NCBI GenBank assembly: GCA_041662605.1
Contig: JBAZSD010000012.1
Location: 54,614 to 118,613, forward strand
DNA: 64,000 bases
Direction of reading: 5' to 3'
DNA from: Desulfomonilaceae bacterium
GTDB taxonomy: Bacteria; Desulfobacterota; Desulfomonilia; Desulfomonilales; Desulfomonilaceae
Both the position numbers and the translations under genes were made by a program. Shown here piece by piece: positions 1 to 7,809 of this stretch. The first letter of the stretch is position 1. Each line of letters opens with the position of its first letter. The notes below the pieces were generated by a model. The model did no database searches. It was not told the DNA's origin and worked only from the letters and a program-made list of their open reading frames with translations.

Positions 1-95
1 GCGCGGCCCACGATCACGCTCATCGCGTAATCTAAATATGACTTTTGAATTTCTTCCTCAATACCAACTGTTACAATCTCGGCAGATTTACCCAA
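1..95 (-). CDS. gyrA: DNA gyrase subunit A, N-terminal fragment (runs off left edge)
   Basis: GyrA is the breakage-and-reunion subunit of the type IIA topoisomerase that supercoils DNA. Only about 31 codons are visible. On the minus strand they read MGKSAEIVTVG followed by EEEIQKSYLDYAMSVIVGR, the very conserved GyrA start preceding the winged-helix/catalytic Tyr domain. I place the start at a TTG (95-93) because AAGGA lies 7 bases upstream. No ATG exists in frame before the upstream stop. The rest of the gene lies beyond position 1. ParC shares part of this motif, but the DYAMSVIVGRA form favours GyrA. Confidence 0.85.
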   Translation of the reverse strand, partial: MGKSAEIVTVGIEEEIQKSYLDYAMSVIVGR

Positions 96-426
96 TGCGG
101 ATTCCTTTTCAGTAAATATACAAGAATCGAAGACCAAGTTTCTGACCTGGTAATATTAACACAACGATAAATTATCGACAAAGATCGACTCAAAATCTTC
201 GTAAGTTATTCTCATATTTTCAGTCTAACGAATCAAATATTCCAATGCGAAAGTCGGCTTGTTTATGAGTCTGATTTTATATCGAGGCGCCTCTTAAACT
301 ATAACAATATATGGGTCATAACAACTTAATATTGCCGAATTTATAATTCTTATGTTGAATCTGATTGACATAATCTTACAAAATATGAAATAATTAAACG
401 GTTTATTACATTTTGGAGGTTCTGGG
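96..426. other. Intergenic region between divergent gyrA and a secreted-protein gene
   Basis: This AT-rich, 331-base gap lies between two divergent genes. It carries a sigma70-like promoter for the rightward gene (365-394) and that gene's Shine-Dalgarno (TGGAGG near 415). Promoter elements for gyrA presumably lie near 110-200 but I could not single out a convincing pair. No RNA gene or conserved reading frame was recognised. Confidence 0.5.
365..394 (+). promoter_or_regulatory. Candidate sigma70 promoter
   Basis: TTGACA (365-370), an 18-base spacer and AATAAT (389-394; five of six matches to TATAAT) stand about 33 bases ahead of the start codon at 427, leaving room for the TGGAGG ribosome site. 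Called by eye. Confidence 0.5.
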
Positions 427-783
427 ATGGATGGAATCTTGAAAATGGGCGTTTGCCTAACGCTTATAGTTGTTCTTTCATGCCCGGCCATTGTCTTGGC
501 CAAAAATGCTGGTCAATCGACCATCGTAAACATGACTAACCAGGTTTACGATGGGGGAGCCAAAGCGCTCGATAAGACAGAGGGAATTCTCAACCAATGT
601 CTAAAATCGACTTTTAGCTTGTTCAACCCCTGCTTGGACGTTGTCAAGATGTGTACTGACGTGGCTTTGAAGCCTTTGAACTATCCGTTTGATTATGTTG
701 AAGGAAAGCTTTACAAGCCAAAAGTCGTAAACAAGCGGGTAGAGATTCCGGCCCCTCAAAAACCGGTGATGCCCAAGCAGTAG
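427..783 (+). CDS. Small secreted protein of unknown function
   Basis: I do not recognise this 118-residue protein. It begins with a Sec signal peptide: a hydrophobic run at about residues 7-24, with a likely signal peptidase I site after VLA (residue 25). The mature part has three cysteines at LNQC, FNPC and VKMC. Its tail is rich in Pro and Lys and ends in PVMPKQ. A good Shine-Dalgarno (TGGAGG) precedes the ATG by about 6 bases, and a sigma70-like promoter lies upstream, so expression is likely. The next gene is a secreted lytic transglycosylase in the same direction; a periplasmic or wall-associated role is only an inference from that neighbour. Confidence 0.7.
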   Translation: MDGILKMGVCLTLIVVLSCPAIVLAKNAGQSTIVNMTNQVYDGGAKALDKTEGILNQCLKSTFSLFNPCLDVVKMCTDVALKPLNYPFDYVEGKLYKPKVVNKRVEIPAPQKPVMPKQ

Positions 784-814
784 AAATTTCAGTCAAGAGG
801 GGTTTGAGGGGATA

Positions 815-858
815 GGCGCTTAACTATCGGATTGTTCGATAAGTCCGAGGTAAGCGCC
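815..858 (+). other. Long stem-loop in the leader of the lytic transglycosylase gene
   Basis: GGCGCTTA (815-822) is perfectly complementary to TAAGCGCC (851-858). The inner sequence contains further complementary pieces (ATCGGA with TCCGA). No U-run follows, and the Shine-Dalgarno of the next gene (GGAGG, 864-868) starts only 5 bases later. That fits an mRNA leader structure, or a weak terminator of the preceding gene, better than a canonical terminator. Confidence 0.5.
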
Positions 859-874
859 AACACGGAGGGTGTTT

Positions 875-1468
875 ATGGCAAGAGTTGCCGTTCCCATAAT
901 CGGAACGCTTTTGTTGGTTCTATTCCCAATAGCGCTTAGGGCCGAAGTAAAAATTCAGGCCAACGGAATTGCAATTTGTTCCGTGATCATCAATGAGATG
1001 ACCGAGGGGAAAATTCCCCTGAAGCAGTCGAGAGATATAGCTACCGCTATTGCTGGAGCTGGAAATAGACACTTTGGAAAAGTTACTTGTGGAGACATGT
1101 GGCTTTACATGGCAATGGTTTACGTTGAAAGCGGATTTCGCAACAATATTATAAACCACCAAAATTGCAGAGGAATGTTTCAGATACATGCCCCGTCTTG
1201 GGCCTCAAAGTTCGGCGTCAAATATAGGGATCTGTTGAATCTGGAAACAAACGCAGATTGCGGTGTTCAGGTTCTTAAGTATTATCTCGGCCTTTACAGA
1301 GATTTAGGACAAGCTTTAAGCGCATACAACAGTGATCATCCAGCGGCAGCCAGAGGTTACGCTCGAATGGTGATGTCTGTCAGAAACAAGATAAAAAAGA
1401 GATATGCGCAGCTTTACCATACTTATAAAGATGCCCCAATGCTGGTTGCGAGGACCCCGGACAGATAA
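875..1468 (+). CDS. Periplasmic lytic transglycosylase, SLT domain
   Basis: This enzyme probably cleaves the MurNAc-GlcNAc bond of peptidoglycan with 1,6-anhydro product formation. The SLT/lysozyme-like fold is visible: the catalytic Glu lies in MVYVESGF, followed by the GMFQIH block and a C-terminal NADCGVQVLKYYL ... ALSAYN segment typical of the family. A signal peptide covers roughly the first 24 residues and ends at ALRA. An in-frame GTG lies at 869, but I chose the ATG at 875 because GGAGG (864-868) is 6 bases upstream of it and would abut the GTG. At about 197 residues it is a minimal catalytic-domain protein without LysM or other wall-binding modules. Confidence 0.85.
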   Translation: MARVAVPIIGTLLLVLFPIALRAEVKIQANGIAICSVIINEMTEGKIPLKQSRDIATAIAGAGNRHFGKVTCGDMWLYMAMVYVESGFRNNIINHQNCRGMFQIHAPSWASKFGVKYRDLLNLETNADCGVQVLKYYLGLYRDLGQALSAYNSDHPAAARGYARMVMSVRNKIKKRYAQLYHTYKDAPMLVARTPDR

Positions 1469-1540
1469 TTAATTCCTCGTTTTGTCCCTTCAGAATTAAA
1501 AAATTCCAAACGGAGAATGGGGTATCGGTCTGAGATGTAT

Positions 1541-1789
1541 TTACCTGGGAGGACCGTACAAGAACGGTGTGGCTATTGAGCTAAGAAAATCGAATGGATT
1601 TAGTGGCGAAGGATTATGATCCATAGGCACGTATGGGTCATGTCCCATTGGGTAACACGCGGACACTGGGCCATTCGGCGGAGCTAAGTATTGAGGCAGA
1701 CAACTCACACACCCACCGAGCCATAACATACTAAACAATATCAAAGTGATTAATAAATATTTTATAAATTGCTTCATATTGTTACGCAT
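1541..1789 (-). CDS. Small predicted lipoprotein
   Basis: This 82-residue protein has a lipoprotein signal: MKQFIKYLLITLILFSMLW followed by the lipobox LGGC. After the lipidated Cys it is short and rich in Pro, Met, His and Asp (for example YPMGHDPY and MDHNPSPLNP) with no recognised domain. Two starts are possible, MRNN at 1789 or MKQF four codons later, and neither has a strong Shine-Dalgarno. It lies alone between convergent and tandem neighbours. A structural envelope lipoprotein is the best guess, but no function can be assigned. Confidence 0.6.
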   Translation of the reverse strand: MRNNMKQFIKYLLITLILFSMLWLGGCVSCLPQYLAPPNGPVSACYPMGHDPYVPMDHNPSPLNPFDFLSSIATPFLYGPPR

Positions 1790-1914
1790 TCAAAGAGTTA
1801 ACTTATTTTAACCCTTAAAACTGTTTTGATCAAGCTAAAAATTTAGTTATATATAACTCCTTGAATTATAGGGTTTATTAATTCTCAGAAGAATAGGGCT
1901 AGCGCCATTAGTCA

Positions 1915-2958
1915 TTACTGATCCCTTGGCTTAAAAACACGAGATCCCTCGGGTAATATGACGAATTCCCCATTAGAATTAACTATTAGACACGAAATAT
2001 TATTCATTTTATCAAGTAAAGAGCTTCCCTGCTTGGGGCCAAGAACAAATATTCCTGCGGACAGGCCTTCAGCCCGTACGCCATCAGGCGCCACCACGGA
2101 GACAGACTCCACTGCGGACGATGGGAACCCGGTTTTGGGGTCCAGAATATGGTGATACCGTATGCCGTCCTTTTCGAAGTATCTTTCATAATCACCCGAT
2201 GTAAAGACTGATCCTGATTCGATGTCGACTGTCGCTGCGATGGCTGACGGGTCTCTCGGATCCTGGATACCAATCTTCCATGGGACACCAGGTCCTTTAC
2301 CTCCAAAAGCCGTAATATCGCCTCCAGCATTTATTAGAGCTGATTTGATTCCCGTTGATTTTATGATTTGTTCGGCCTGATTCAGTGCGTAGCCCTTTGC
2401 TATTCCTCCGAGATCCAAGGCCATTCCTTGTTCAGGAAGATAAATTTCGGATCTTTCAGGAAATATTTGGACCTTTTTCCAGCCCACTTTATTTAACGCC
2501 TGATTTATTTCTTCGGGGCTTGGTAGCCTGGGTCCTTCAGGGCCGCTAAAGTTCCAGAGTTTTGATATAACCCCGATAGTTGGATCAAAGGCCCCGTTGG
2601 TAAGTTGTGATATCTCCAGACTTCTTTGAATGAGGGCTATGAGTTCGGGATCCACCTTAACAGGCTCTAATCCTGATTTCTCGTTTATCTCATTAAGTTG
2701 AGACTGTTTATGAAAAGATGTTAAATCCTCAATTCGCTTGATTTCGTCTAGGGCCGAATTTGCCACCTTTGAAAGCTGGTCGGAAGGGCCCACCACCGTG
2801 ACCTCAACGAGGGTTCCCATGAGTATCCGGCCGATTTTCAAGGTCGAATTGGAATTCCCCATGGAGCAGGAGTTCAAACTCCATGAGGTCAAAAGCAAGA
2901 AAGCCACCGTCAGCAAGGGGGTTCTACGATTTAAATCTACAAAATTGGGGAAAGCCAT
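1915..2958 (-). CDS. apbE: FAD:protein FMN transferase (ApbE family), lipoprotein
   Basis: ApbE transfers FMN from FAD onto Thr/Ser of target proteins such as Rnf/Nqr subunits and periplasmic flavoproteins. It normally works outside the cytoplasmic membrane. The 347-residue chain has a lipoprotein signal (hydrophobic core then LNSC), the GRILMGTLVEVTV start of the ApbE fold, the central LDLGGIAKGYA and INAGGDITAFGG motifs, and the C-terminal FTSGDYERYF ... RYHHILDPKTG segment with the Mg-binding region. Its start overlaps the end of the upstream transporter gene by 22 bases, so the two are probably cotranscribed. No Rnf, Nqr or other obvious flavinylation target is visible in this window. Confidence 0.93.
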   Translation of the reverse strand: MAFPNFVDLNRRTPLLTVAFLLLTSWSLNSCSMGNSNSTLKIGRILMGTLVEVTVVGPSDQLSKVANSALDEIKRIEDLTSFHKQSQLNEINEKSGLEPVKVDPELIALIQRSLEISQLTNGAFDPTIGVISKLWNFSGPEGPRLPSPEEINQALNKVGWKKVQIFPERSEIYLPEQGMALDLGGIAKGYALNQAEQIIKSTGIKSALINAGGDITAFGGKGPGVPWKIGIQDPRDPSAIAATVDIESGSVFTSGDYERYFEKDGIRYHHILDPKTGFPSSAVESVSVVAPDGVRAEGLSAGIFVLGPKQGSSLLDKMNNISCLIVNSNGEFVILPEGSRVFKPRDQ

Positions 2959-3857
2959 CTGAATCTCGAAACCAAAATCTTGATTGGAACTACCATGGAG
3001 AAAAATGGGAACATGTACATGGCTGCTAGCGTTGGCGCCAAGGGTCCGAAGAAATGTGATGAAAAAACGATAACCAGCACATTGTTCATGATTGCAAAAC
3101 TTACTCCGGCGCCTACACGATTGGAAGAACTCTCTTTAGGAACAAGCAAGAACCCGGTCAGATAATATATTGCGGAAAGTCCGTAAGCCACTCCAAGGCT
3201 CAACAGGAGAACGCTAGGGCTCTGAAAGAAAAAATAAGAGTATTTGGAGAACACCCCCAGGTTGATAATCGCAAATATAACGAGCGAAATAGGAAAATGA
3301 AACGGAAGTATTTTTTCCAAGGTCTCCATGAAAAACCGTCGAGCCACAATTACGGCCAACATGGGGACAAATATGATAGTGGCCAGTAATCTGATCATCA
3401 ATTCCAAAGGGATATTGACTTCCTGACCAGCGAGCGCTTTAAGGAGAACCGGCAAAGTGAAAGGAGCCAGCAATGAGGTGATAATGACCATTCTCAACAC
3501 AGGCGCCAACTCAGTATCCAACAAGTTAGCTATAAAAGGGGCCACGACCCCTGTTGAAATTCCAGATAACAAGAGAACAGGGATGGCGAAATCCGGAACT
3601 ACCAACAAAGCGACCCAATACAAAACAGCCGGCAGAATCGCCAACTTGAACAGTACAAGGATAAGCGTCGTCTTGAGGGATCTTGGGGATGTATCCAGCA
3701 GTGAGTCGAAGTTGATTCTCAAAAAACTGAGAAACATCAGTAACATCATGAAATACAATGGATAAGGCTGTAGCGGAGAACACAATTCCGGTTCAAATAT
3801 GGCAATCGCAGCGGAAGCGAAAATTACAACCAGAAGAATGAAGTCATTCATCCTCAT
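2937..3857 (-). CDS. BASS-family (bile acid:sodium symporter-like) membrane transporter
   Basis: This 306-residue polytopic membrane protein has about nine to ten hydrophobic segments. The pattern resembles the BASS/SBF family: an early LSFLRINFDSL stretch, a central LLLSGISTGVVAPFIANLL block, and a late GVSFAIMNNVLVIVFSSHFFGPLAP block like the discontinuous helix of the second repeat. Members import organic anions (bile acids, pantoate, pyruvate and others) with sodium; the substrate here is unknown. The ATG at 3857 has GGTGA about 8 bases upstream. It overlaps apbE by 22 bases, suggesting translational coupling, although no functional link to flavinylation is obvious. Confidence 0.75.
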   Translation of the reverse strand: MRMNDFILLVVIFASAAIAIFEPELCSPLQPYPLYFMMLLMFLSFLRINFDSLLDTSPRSLKTTLILVLFKLAILPAVLYWVALLVVPDFAIPVLLLSGISTGVVAPFIANLLDTELAPVLRMVIITSLLAPFTLPVLLKALAGQEVNIPLELMIRLLATIIFVPMLAVIVARRFFMETLEKILPFHFPISLVIFAIINLGVFSKYSYFFFQSPSVLLLSLGVAYGLSAIYYLTGFLLVPKESSSNRVGAGVSFAIMNNVLVIVFSSHFFGPLAPTLAAMYMFPFFSMVVPIKILVSRFRWLSPIL

Positions 3858-3945
3858 GGCGCTTTCACCGCGCCTATTTTTTCGATGAAATTTTTGACTG
3901 ACTTGAATCCGTCGCGGCCGACCCCAAAAATGGGCTGACTTCTTT

Positions 3946-4356
3946 TCAAGATTTTGCCCATAGCATCAGTCCGGTCGCCTCGTCATATTCTCTTCTCATT
4001 ATGTGTCCGGGTATCTCGATTCCGCAGAGTTCGGAAGCGAAAATTATTGAGCCTGGTCCGAGATGGCCTCCAAAACACTGAAATTTTTGATCTGCAACCA
4101 GAATGTGGGCATGAGCGAATATCTCGCCATCCTTTTCTGATATGTTACCGATGCAGGAAACAATTTCTAAGTCTTCATTGAATTCCTTAAAACTATACTT
4201 TTGTTCACCCGGATTGTAGAAACCTATAACAGCCTTCGTTAAGGCTCCAATCAGATTGAAAGATCCACTGCGAATTGATCTGGATCGAAACTCATCGGTG
4301 ATGGTGTCCAGCAAATCTAGACCCTTAGGGAGACGCGCCAAAAACTGTAATCCCAT
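3946..4356 (-). CDS. PPC/DUF296 domain protein
   Basis: This 136-residue single-domain protein belongs to the PPC (plants and prokaryotes conserved, DUF296) family, small trimeric proteins. In plants the domain is fused to AT-hook motifs; the bacterial role is unclear. Visible signature pieces are LPKGLDLLDTITDEF, SGSFNLIGALTKAVIGFYN, EDLEIVSCIGNISEKDG and the HAHILVADQ ... GGHLGPG block with its conserved histidines. The reading frame is open further upstream, but I start at ATG 4356 because AAGGAG lies 9 bases before it. A longer form would also overlap the divergent zinc-ribbon gene. Confidence 0.85.
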   Translation of the reverse strand: MGLQFLARLPKGLDLLDTITDEFRSRSIRSGSFNLIGALTKAVIGFYNPGEQKYSFKEFNEDLEIVSCIGNISEKDGEIFAHAHILVADQKFQCFGGHLGPGSIIFASELCGIEIPGHIMRREYDEATGLMLWAKS

Positions 4357-4457
4357 ATTTGTTTTCTCCTTGAGTAATTTTTCCGCAAGAGATAGATGTG
4401 AACCACGGCCAAGTGTATAGTGTCCTTGTCTCAAACTCTTAACGCAAGAGGAACGAT

Positions 4458-4754
4458 ATGAAAAGAGGTTTTTGTCACCATTGCGGAGAGCCGCTAGAGT
4501 TTGCCGAGAAGGTATTTCGCAACGACACATGTGTTGTTTGTGGTTCGGATATCTTTTGTTGTTTAAATTGTTCGGAATATGATCAAACAGCCTCTAACCA
4601 GTGCAAGGAACCTCAGTCGGAAAAAGTTTCGGTAAAGGACCGGCGGAATTTTTGTGAGTATTTCAATCTATCAGAAAGAAAAAGTTCAGCAAACGCGAGG
4701 GAAAAAGCTGCGGACGCTAGACGCAAACTGGAAGCTCTATTCAAAAAAGATTGA
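4458..4754 (+). CDS. Small zinc-ribbon-like protein
   Basis: I cannot name this 98-residue protein. Its N-terminal half has paired cysteines, CHHCGEPL and CVVCGSDIFCCLNC, plus later single cysteines in QCKEP and NFCEYF. That makes a rubredoxin-type or zinc-ribbon metal site likely. The C-terminal third is a charged helix (AREKAADARRKLEALFKKD). GAGGA lies 5 bases before the ATG. It is divergent from the PPC protein and its end overlaps the convergent rsfS gene by 14 bases. Proteins with this cysteine arrangement are familiar from Desulfobacterota genomes, but I know of no assigned role. Confidence 0.7.
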   Translation: MKRGFCHHCGEPLEFAEKVFRNDTCVVCGSDIFCCLNCSEYDQTASNQCKEPQSEKVSVKDRRNFCEYFNLSERKSSANAREKAADARRKLEALFKKD

Positions 4755-5178
4755 GGTCATCTTCATCCTCGATGTCTTTAGATGCCGCAATCTCCTTAAT
4801 TATATCAGGCGCGAAAATTTCACGGGGGGCGTCCGACCAGAGTCCTTCCAAATCGTAGAATTCTCTCGAGGCAATCTGGAAAACATGAACTATAACTTCA
4901 CCATAATCCAGCAACACCCAATTTCCTTGAGATAAACCTTCGGTTGAATATGCGCGTGTGCCTGTGGCTGACGCGGCTTCAAGAATTCCCTCCGCTATTG
5001 ATTTTACGTGTCTAGCGGATCTTCCGGAGACAATAAGAAAATAATCCGTAATCGGGGTTAGTCGGCTCAGTCTCATCAGCACTGGATTTATCGCTTTTTT
5101 TGAAAGAGCGGTTCTTAGAAGGTTTTCCGCTTTTACTTTGGAATCGTGGATTGTGAGTCGCTTGGCTGATTTATTCAT
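4741..5178 (-). CDS. rsfS: Ribosome silencing factor RsfS (Iojap family)
   Basis: RsfS binds protein L14 of the large ribosomal subunit and blocks subunit joining during starvation. The 145-residue protein shows the family pattern: TPITDYFLIVSGRSARHVKSI, then GNWVLLDYGEVIVHVF and REFYDLEGLWSDA. A C-terminal acidic extension of about 25 residues (ending DIEDEDDLNLF) goes beyond the usual domain. It follows nadD by 20 bases on the same strand, the common nadD-rsfS arrangement in bacteria. Confidence 0.95.
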   Translation of the reverse strand: MNKSAKRLTIHDSKVKAENLLRTALSKKAINPVLMRLSRLTPITDYFLIVSGRSARHVKSIAEGILEAASATGTRAYSTEGLSQGNWVLLDYGEVIVHVFQIASREFYDLEGLWSDAPREIFAPDIIKEIAASKDIEDEDDLNLF

Positions 5179-5198
5179 ATGTCCATTTCTCTTATCTT

Positions 5199-5831
5199 TT
5201 AGGAGTATAAGTTATGTAATTTAATATATTCTAAAACTGCTTCAGGAGTGAGGTATTTTGCGCTCGACGAACGCTTGAGCAATTTTCTTAATTCCGTAGA
5301 AGAAACATTTAAGCCTCTGATATCAGAACGCAATATTGATGTTCCACTTGTGTGAACAAACTTATCATCATGACAAGAAAACTCTCGCTTCAATGCTTCG
5401 GGGAGATTTTCCCAGGCTTTGCGAAAGGTCATTCCTGGTCGATTGACTATGATAAAGTTGGCCAGAGTAAAGAGTCTTTCGTAATCTTTCCATGTTCGTA
5501 TCTCACTCAGGGAGTCGGATCCCATTATGAAATAGACAAGATGATCCGTTTGGGATTTAAAATAATTTAACGTGTTAACAGTGTAAGATGGGATGGGAAA
5601 CCTCAATTCCATGTCTGACACTTCGAAGATCGGGTTGTCGGAGCAAGCAAGACTTGTCATGTTAAATCTATGTTGCGCCGGATATATTTCTGTCCGATTC
5701 TTGTGAGGCGGTTGGTGACAGGGTACAAAAATGACCTTCTCGAGATTGAACCTTTCTGAAGCTTCTTGAGCGAGCCTCAGGTGTCCAATATGTGGGGGGT
5801 TGAATGTTCCGCCAAGTATTCCAGTTTTCAA
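5199..5831 (-). CDS. nadD: Nicotinate-nucleotide adenylyltransferase
   Basis: NadD adenylylates nicotinate mononucleotide to deamido-NAD in NAD biosynthesis. The nucleotidyltransferase signature GGTFNPPHIGHLRLAQEA is at the N-terminus, and the YFIMGSDSL and late STELRKLL motifs (ISSTxIR-like) are present. Length (210 residues) is normal. The start appears to be TTG at 5831, reading MKTGILGG, with AAGAGA about 5 bases upstream. It forms an operon with rsfS. Confidence 0.95.
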   Translation of the reverse strand: MKTGILGGTFNPPHIGHLRLAQEASERFNLEKVIFVPCHQPPHKNRTEIYPAQHRFNMTSLACSDNPIFEVSDMELRFPIPSYTVNTLNYFKSQTDHLVYFIMGSDSLSEIRTWKDYERLFTLANFIIVNRPGMTFRKAWENLPEALKREFSCHDDKFVHTSGTSILRSDIRGLNVSSTELRKLLKRSSSAKYLTPEAVLEYIKLHNLYS

Positions 5832-5962
5832 TACGATCTCTTATAATGAAGAAATGACTTGTTTTATAGGAACGAGATTTTATATTTAAACATGTTAATT
5901 GAAAAGAGGAATCCTGCCGGATCCTTAAAGATTCGAGGGTTCTTCCCCGGGAGGACCAAAGT

Positions 5963-7036
5963 TTGGAATATATTCTTGGTTTTATCGTCCTATTAGGCGT
6001 CTTAATTTTTGTTCATGAATTTGGGCACTTCATTGTGGCAAAAGCCCTAGGGGTCAAGGTCCTTAAATTTTCACTCGGATTTTCACCTGTAATGATTAAA
6101 AGAAAATGGGGTGAGACCGAGTATATGCTCAGTTGGATACCTCTGGGCGGATATGTGAAACTCTTCGGTGAAGAACCCGATTCTGAGGAGGAGATCCCTC
6201 CTGAAGAACAACACAGGACATTTACAGGTAAACCCGTTTGGGCAAGAATGGCGATTGTGGCCGCGGGGCCGGTCTTCAATTTTATCTTTGCTGTGATTCT
6301 CCTGTGTTCCGGTTTTGTAGCGGGTTTTCCTGTGCTAGCCCCGGAAGTCGGCAAGGCTCTTCCTGGCAGTCCTGCTATTGAAGCAGGTTTTCAACCCGGG
6401 GATTTGATCAAAGCCATAGACGGCAGGGCCGTTTGGCGATGGGATGACGTAAGGAATACGATAGAAGACGCTGCCGGCAAGCGCCTCGTCTTTACGGTTG
6501 ACCGAGATGGTAGCGTTAAGGAGATTTCCGTCACTCCCACATTAACTGATCAAAAAGATGTCTTTGGCGAACTTAAGGGAAGGATAGGCATTGCTCCATC
6601 CGGAAAAAAGATTGAACTGAGCTTTGTGGCCTCGATTGGTGAAGGTGTCCGCTTTTCAGGATATTTGACAAAACTTGTGGTCATGACTGTCGTTAAGCTG
6701 GTTCGTGGGGAAATAGGCGTCAAGGCATTGAGTGGTCCTATAACAATTGCCCAGGCTTCCGGCGAAAGCCTGAAAGCCGGAGTTTTCAGCTTCATATTTC
6801 TCATGAGCTACATTAGCATTAACCTGGCGATTATCAATTTGCTTCCTATACCAGTCTTGGATGGCGGGCATCTTTTGTTTTTCCTCATCGAGGCGGTAAT
6901 AAGAAAGCCGGTCACCGGGAAAATCAGGGAAGTCGCTGTTCAGTTAGGTCTTTTGATCATAGTGTTCCTGATTGGTTTAGTCTTTTTCAATGACATATAC
7001 AGGATCGTCACAAAAGGTTGGGCACTGTCTCCTTAG
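5963..7036 (+). CDS. rseP: Site-2 intramembrane zinc metalloprotease RseP
   Basis: RseP performs regulated intramembrane cleavage of anti-sigma factors and remnant signal peptides. The zinc-binding HEFGH sits at residues 18-22 in the first transmembrane helix. The second metal-ligand motif, PVLDGGH, is at 297-303. A single PDZ domain lies at about residues 125-205, where the E. coli enzyme has two. At least four transmembrane segments are visible and length (357) is typical of the single-PDZ form. The start is TTG at 5963 with GGGAGGA 7 bases upstream. The gene is followed by tsaB on the same strand. No anti-sigma gene lies next to it. Confidence 0.95.
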   Translation: MEYILGFIVLLGVLIFVHEFGHFIVAKALGVKVLKFSLGFSPVMIKRKWGETEYMLSWIPLGGYVKLFGEEPDSEEEIPPEEQHRTFTGKPVWARMAIVAAGPVFNFIFAVILLCSGFVAGFPVLAPEVGKALPGSPAIEAGFQPGDLIKAIDGRAVWRWDDVRNTIEDAAGKRLVFTVDRDGSVKEISVTPTLTDQKDVFGELKGRIGIAPSGKKIELSFVASIGEGVRFSGYLTKLVVMTVVKLVRGEIGVKALSGPITIAQASGESLKAGVFSFIFLMSYISINLAIINLLPIPVLDGGHLLFFLIEAVIRKPVTGKIREVAVQLGLLIIVFLIGLVFFNDIYRIVTKGWALSP

Positions 7037-7109
7037 GTCTCGGACCAGCTAATCTTGGCTTCGTAAACCTTGGTTGGTCTTTGAAAATTTGTCTGTCGAG
7101 GGATTTCAA

Positions 7110-7799
7110 TTGCTGATTCTTGCTGCGCACACCACTACCCCTGAACTCTGTATAGCTCTAACAAGAGAAGAAAAGCTGATCCAGGAACTGGTCCTGAAGC
7201 CTGGCAAGGAACATCTTGAAAACATCTCAGGGGCAATCCAGGAAGTTCTCACAATAGCGAATCTTGAACCCGGCAGCCTCAATGGGCTCGCCGTAGCGGT
7301 AGGACCCGGATCATTCTCTGGGATACGGGTGGGTCTGTCTGTATTCAAAGGTCTAGCTCTTGGGCTAGGCCTAAAAATTTGCGGTGTTTCGACTCTGGAG
7401 ATCCTTGCCTGGCAGGCTTTGGAAATTGGAGATGTAGGAGTCCCTATAATTGAGGCTGGCAGGGGTGAGGTTTACTCGGGTTTTGTTAAAAAAAGTTCCG
7501 AGGCCATAGAAATTATTCAATCCCCAAGACTGGTAAACAAAAGCGAATTGGCGGAATTTATAGCGCGATTCGAACCACGTGAAGTGTTTATTTGTGGGGC
7601 TCAGGAACTGATAGAGGATATTTTCGAGAACCGGGATGTCTATCTAAAACCTGTGCTTAGGCCTTCTGCTTCGGCTTGTGGCATCCTTGCCGAAAAGCGT
7701 TTAAGGTGTGGTCTTTCAGATGACATTCATCGGCTCGTTCCTGTGTATGTGAGGAGATCCGACGCAGAGGTGAAGAAAGATACAGTCAGGTCCTCCTGA
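7110..7799 (+). CDS. tsaB: tRNA threonylcarbamoyladenosine biosynthesis protein TsaB
   Basis: TsaB (YeaZ) is the catalytically inactive ASKHA-fold partner that activates TsaD in making t6A at position 37 of ANN-decoding tRNAs. The protein begins LILAAHTTTPELCIAL, carries KPGKEHLENI and the diagnostic GLAVAVGPGSFSGIRVGLS, and has the right length. The frame is open 12 codons further upstream, but I choose TTG at 7110: GAGGGA (7098-7103) is 6 bases before it, and the family begins at this beta-strand. Its end is 10 bases from the convergent phosphoesterase gene. Confidence 0.93.
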   Translation: MLILAAHTTTPELCIALTREEKLIQELVLKPGKEHLENISGAIQEVLTIANLEPGSLNGLAVAVGPGSFSGIRVGLSVFKGLALGLGLKICGVSTLEILAWQALEIGDVGVPIIEAGRGEVYSGFVKKSSEAIEIIQSPRLVNKSELAEFIARFEPREVFICGAQELIEDIFENRDVYLKPVLRPSASACGILAEKRLRCGLSDDIHRLVPVYVRRSDAEVKKDTVRSS

Positions 7800-7809
7800 T
7801 TAAGTCCAA

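Noticed and set aside
294..503. 69-codon minus-strand frame over the start of the first secreted protein.
   Set aside because: It overlaps the promoter and signal peptide of the rightward gene and has no ribosome site.
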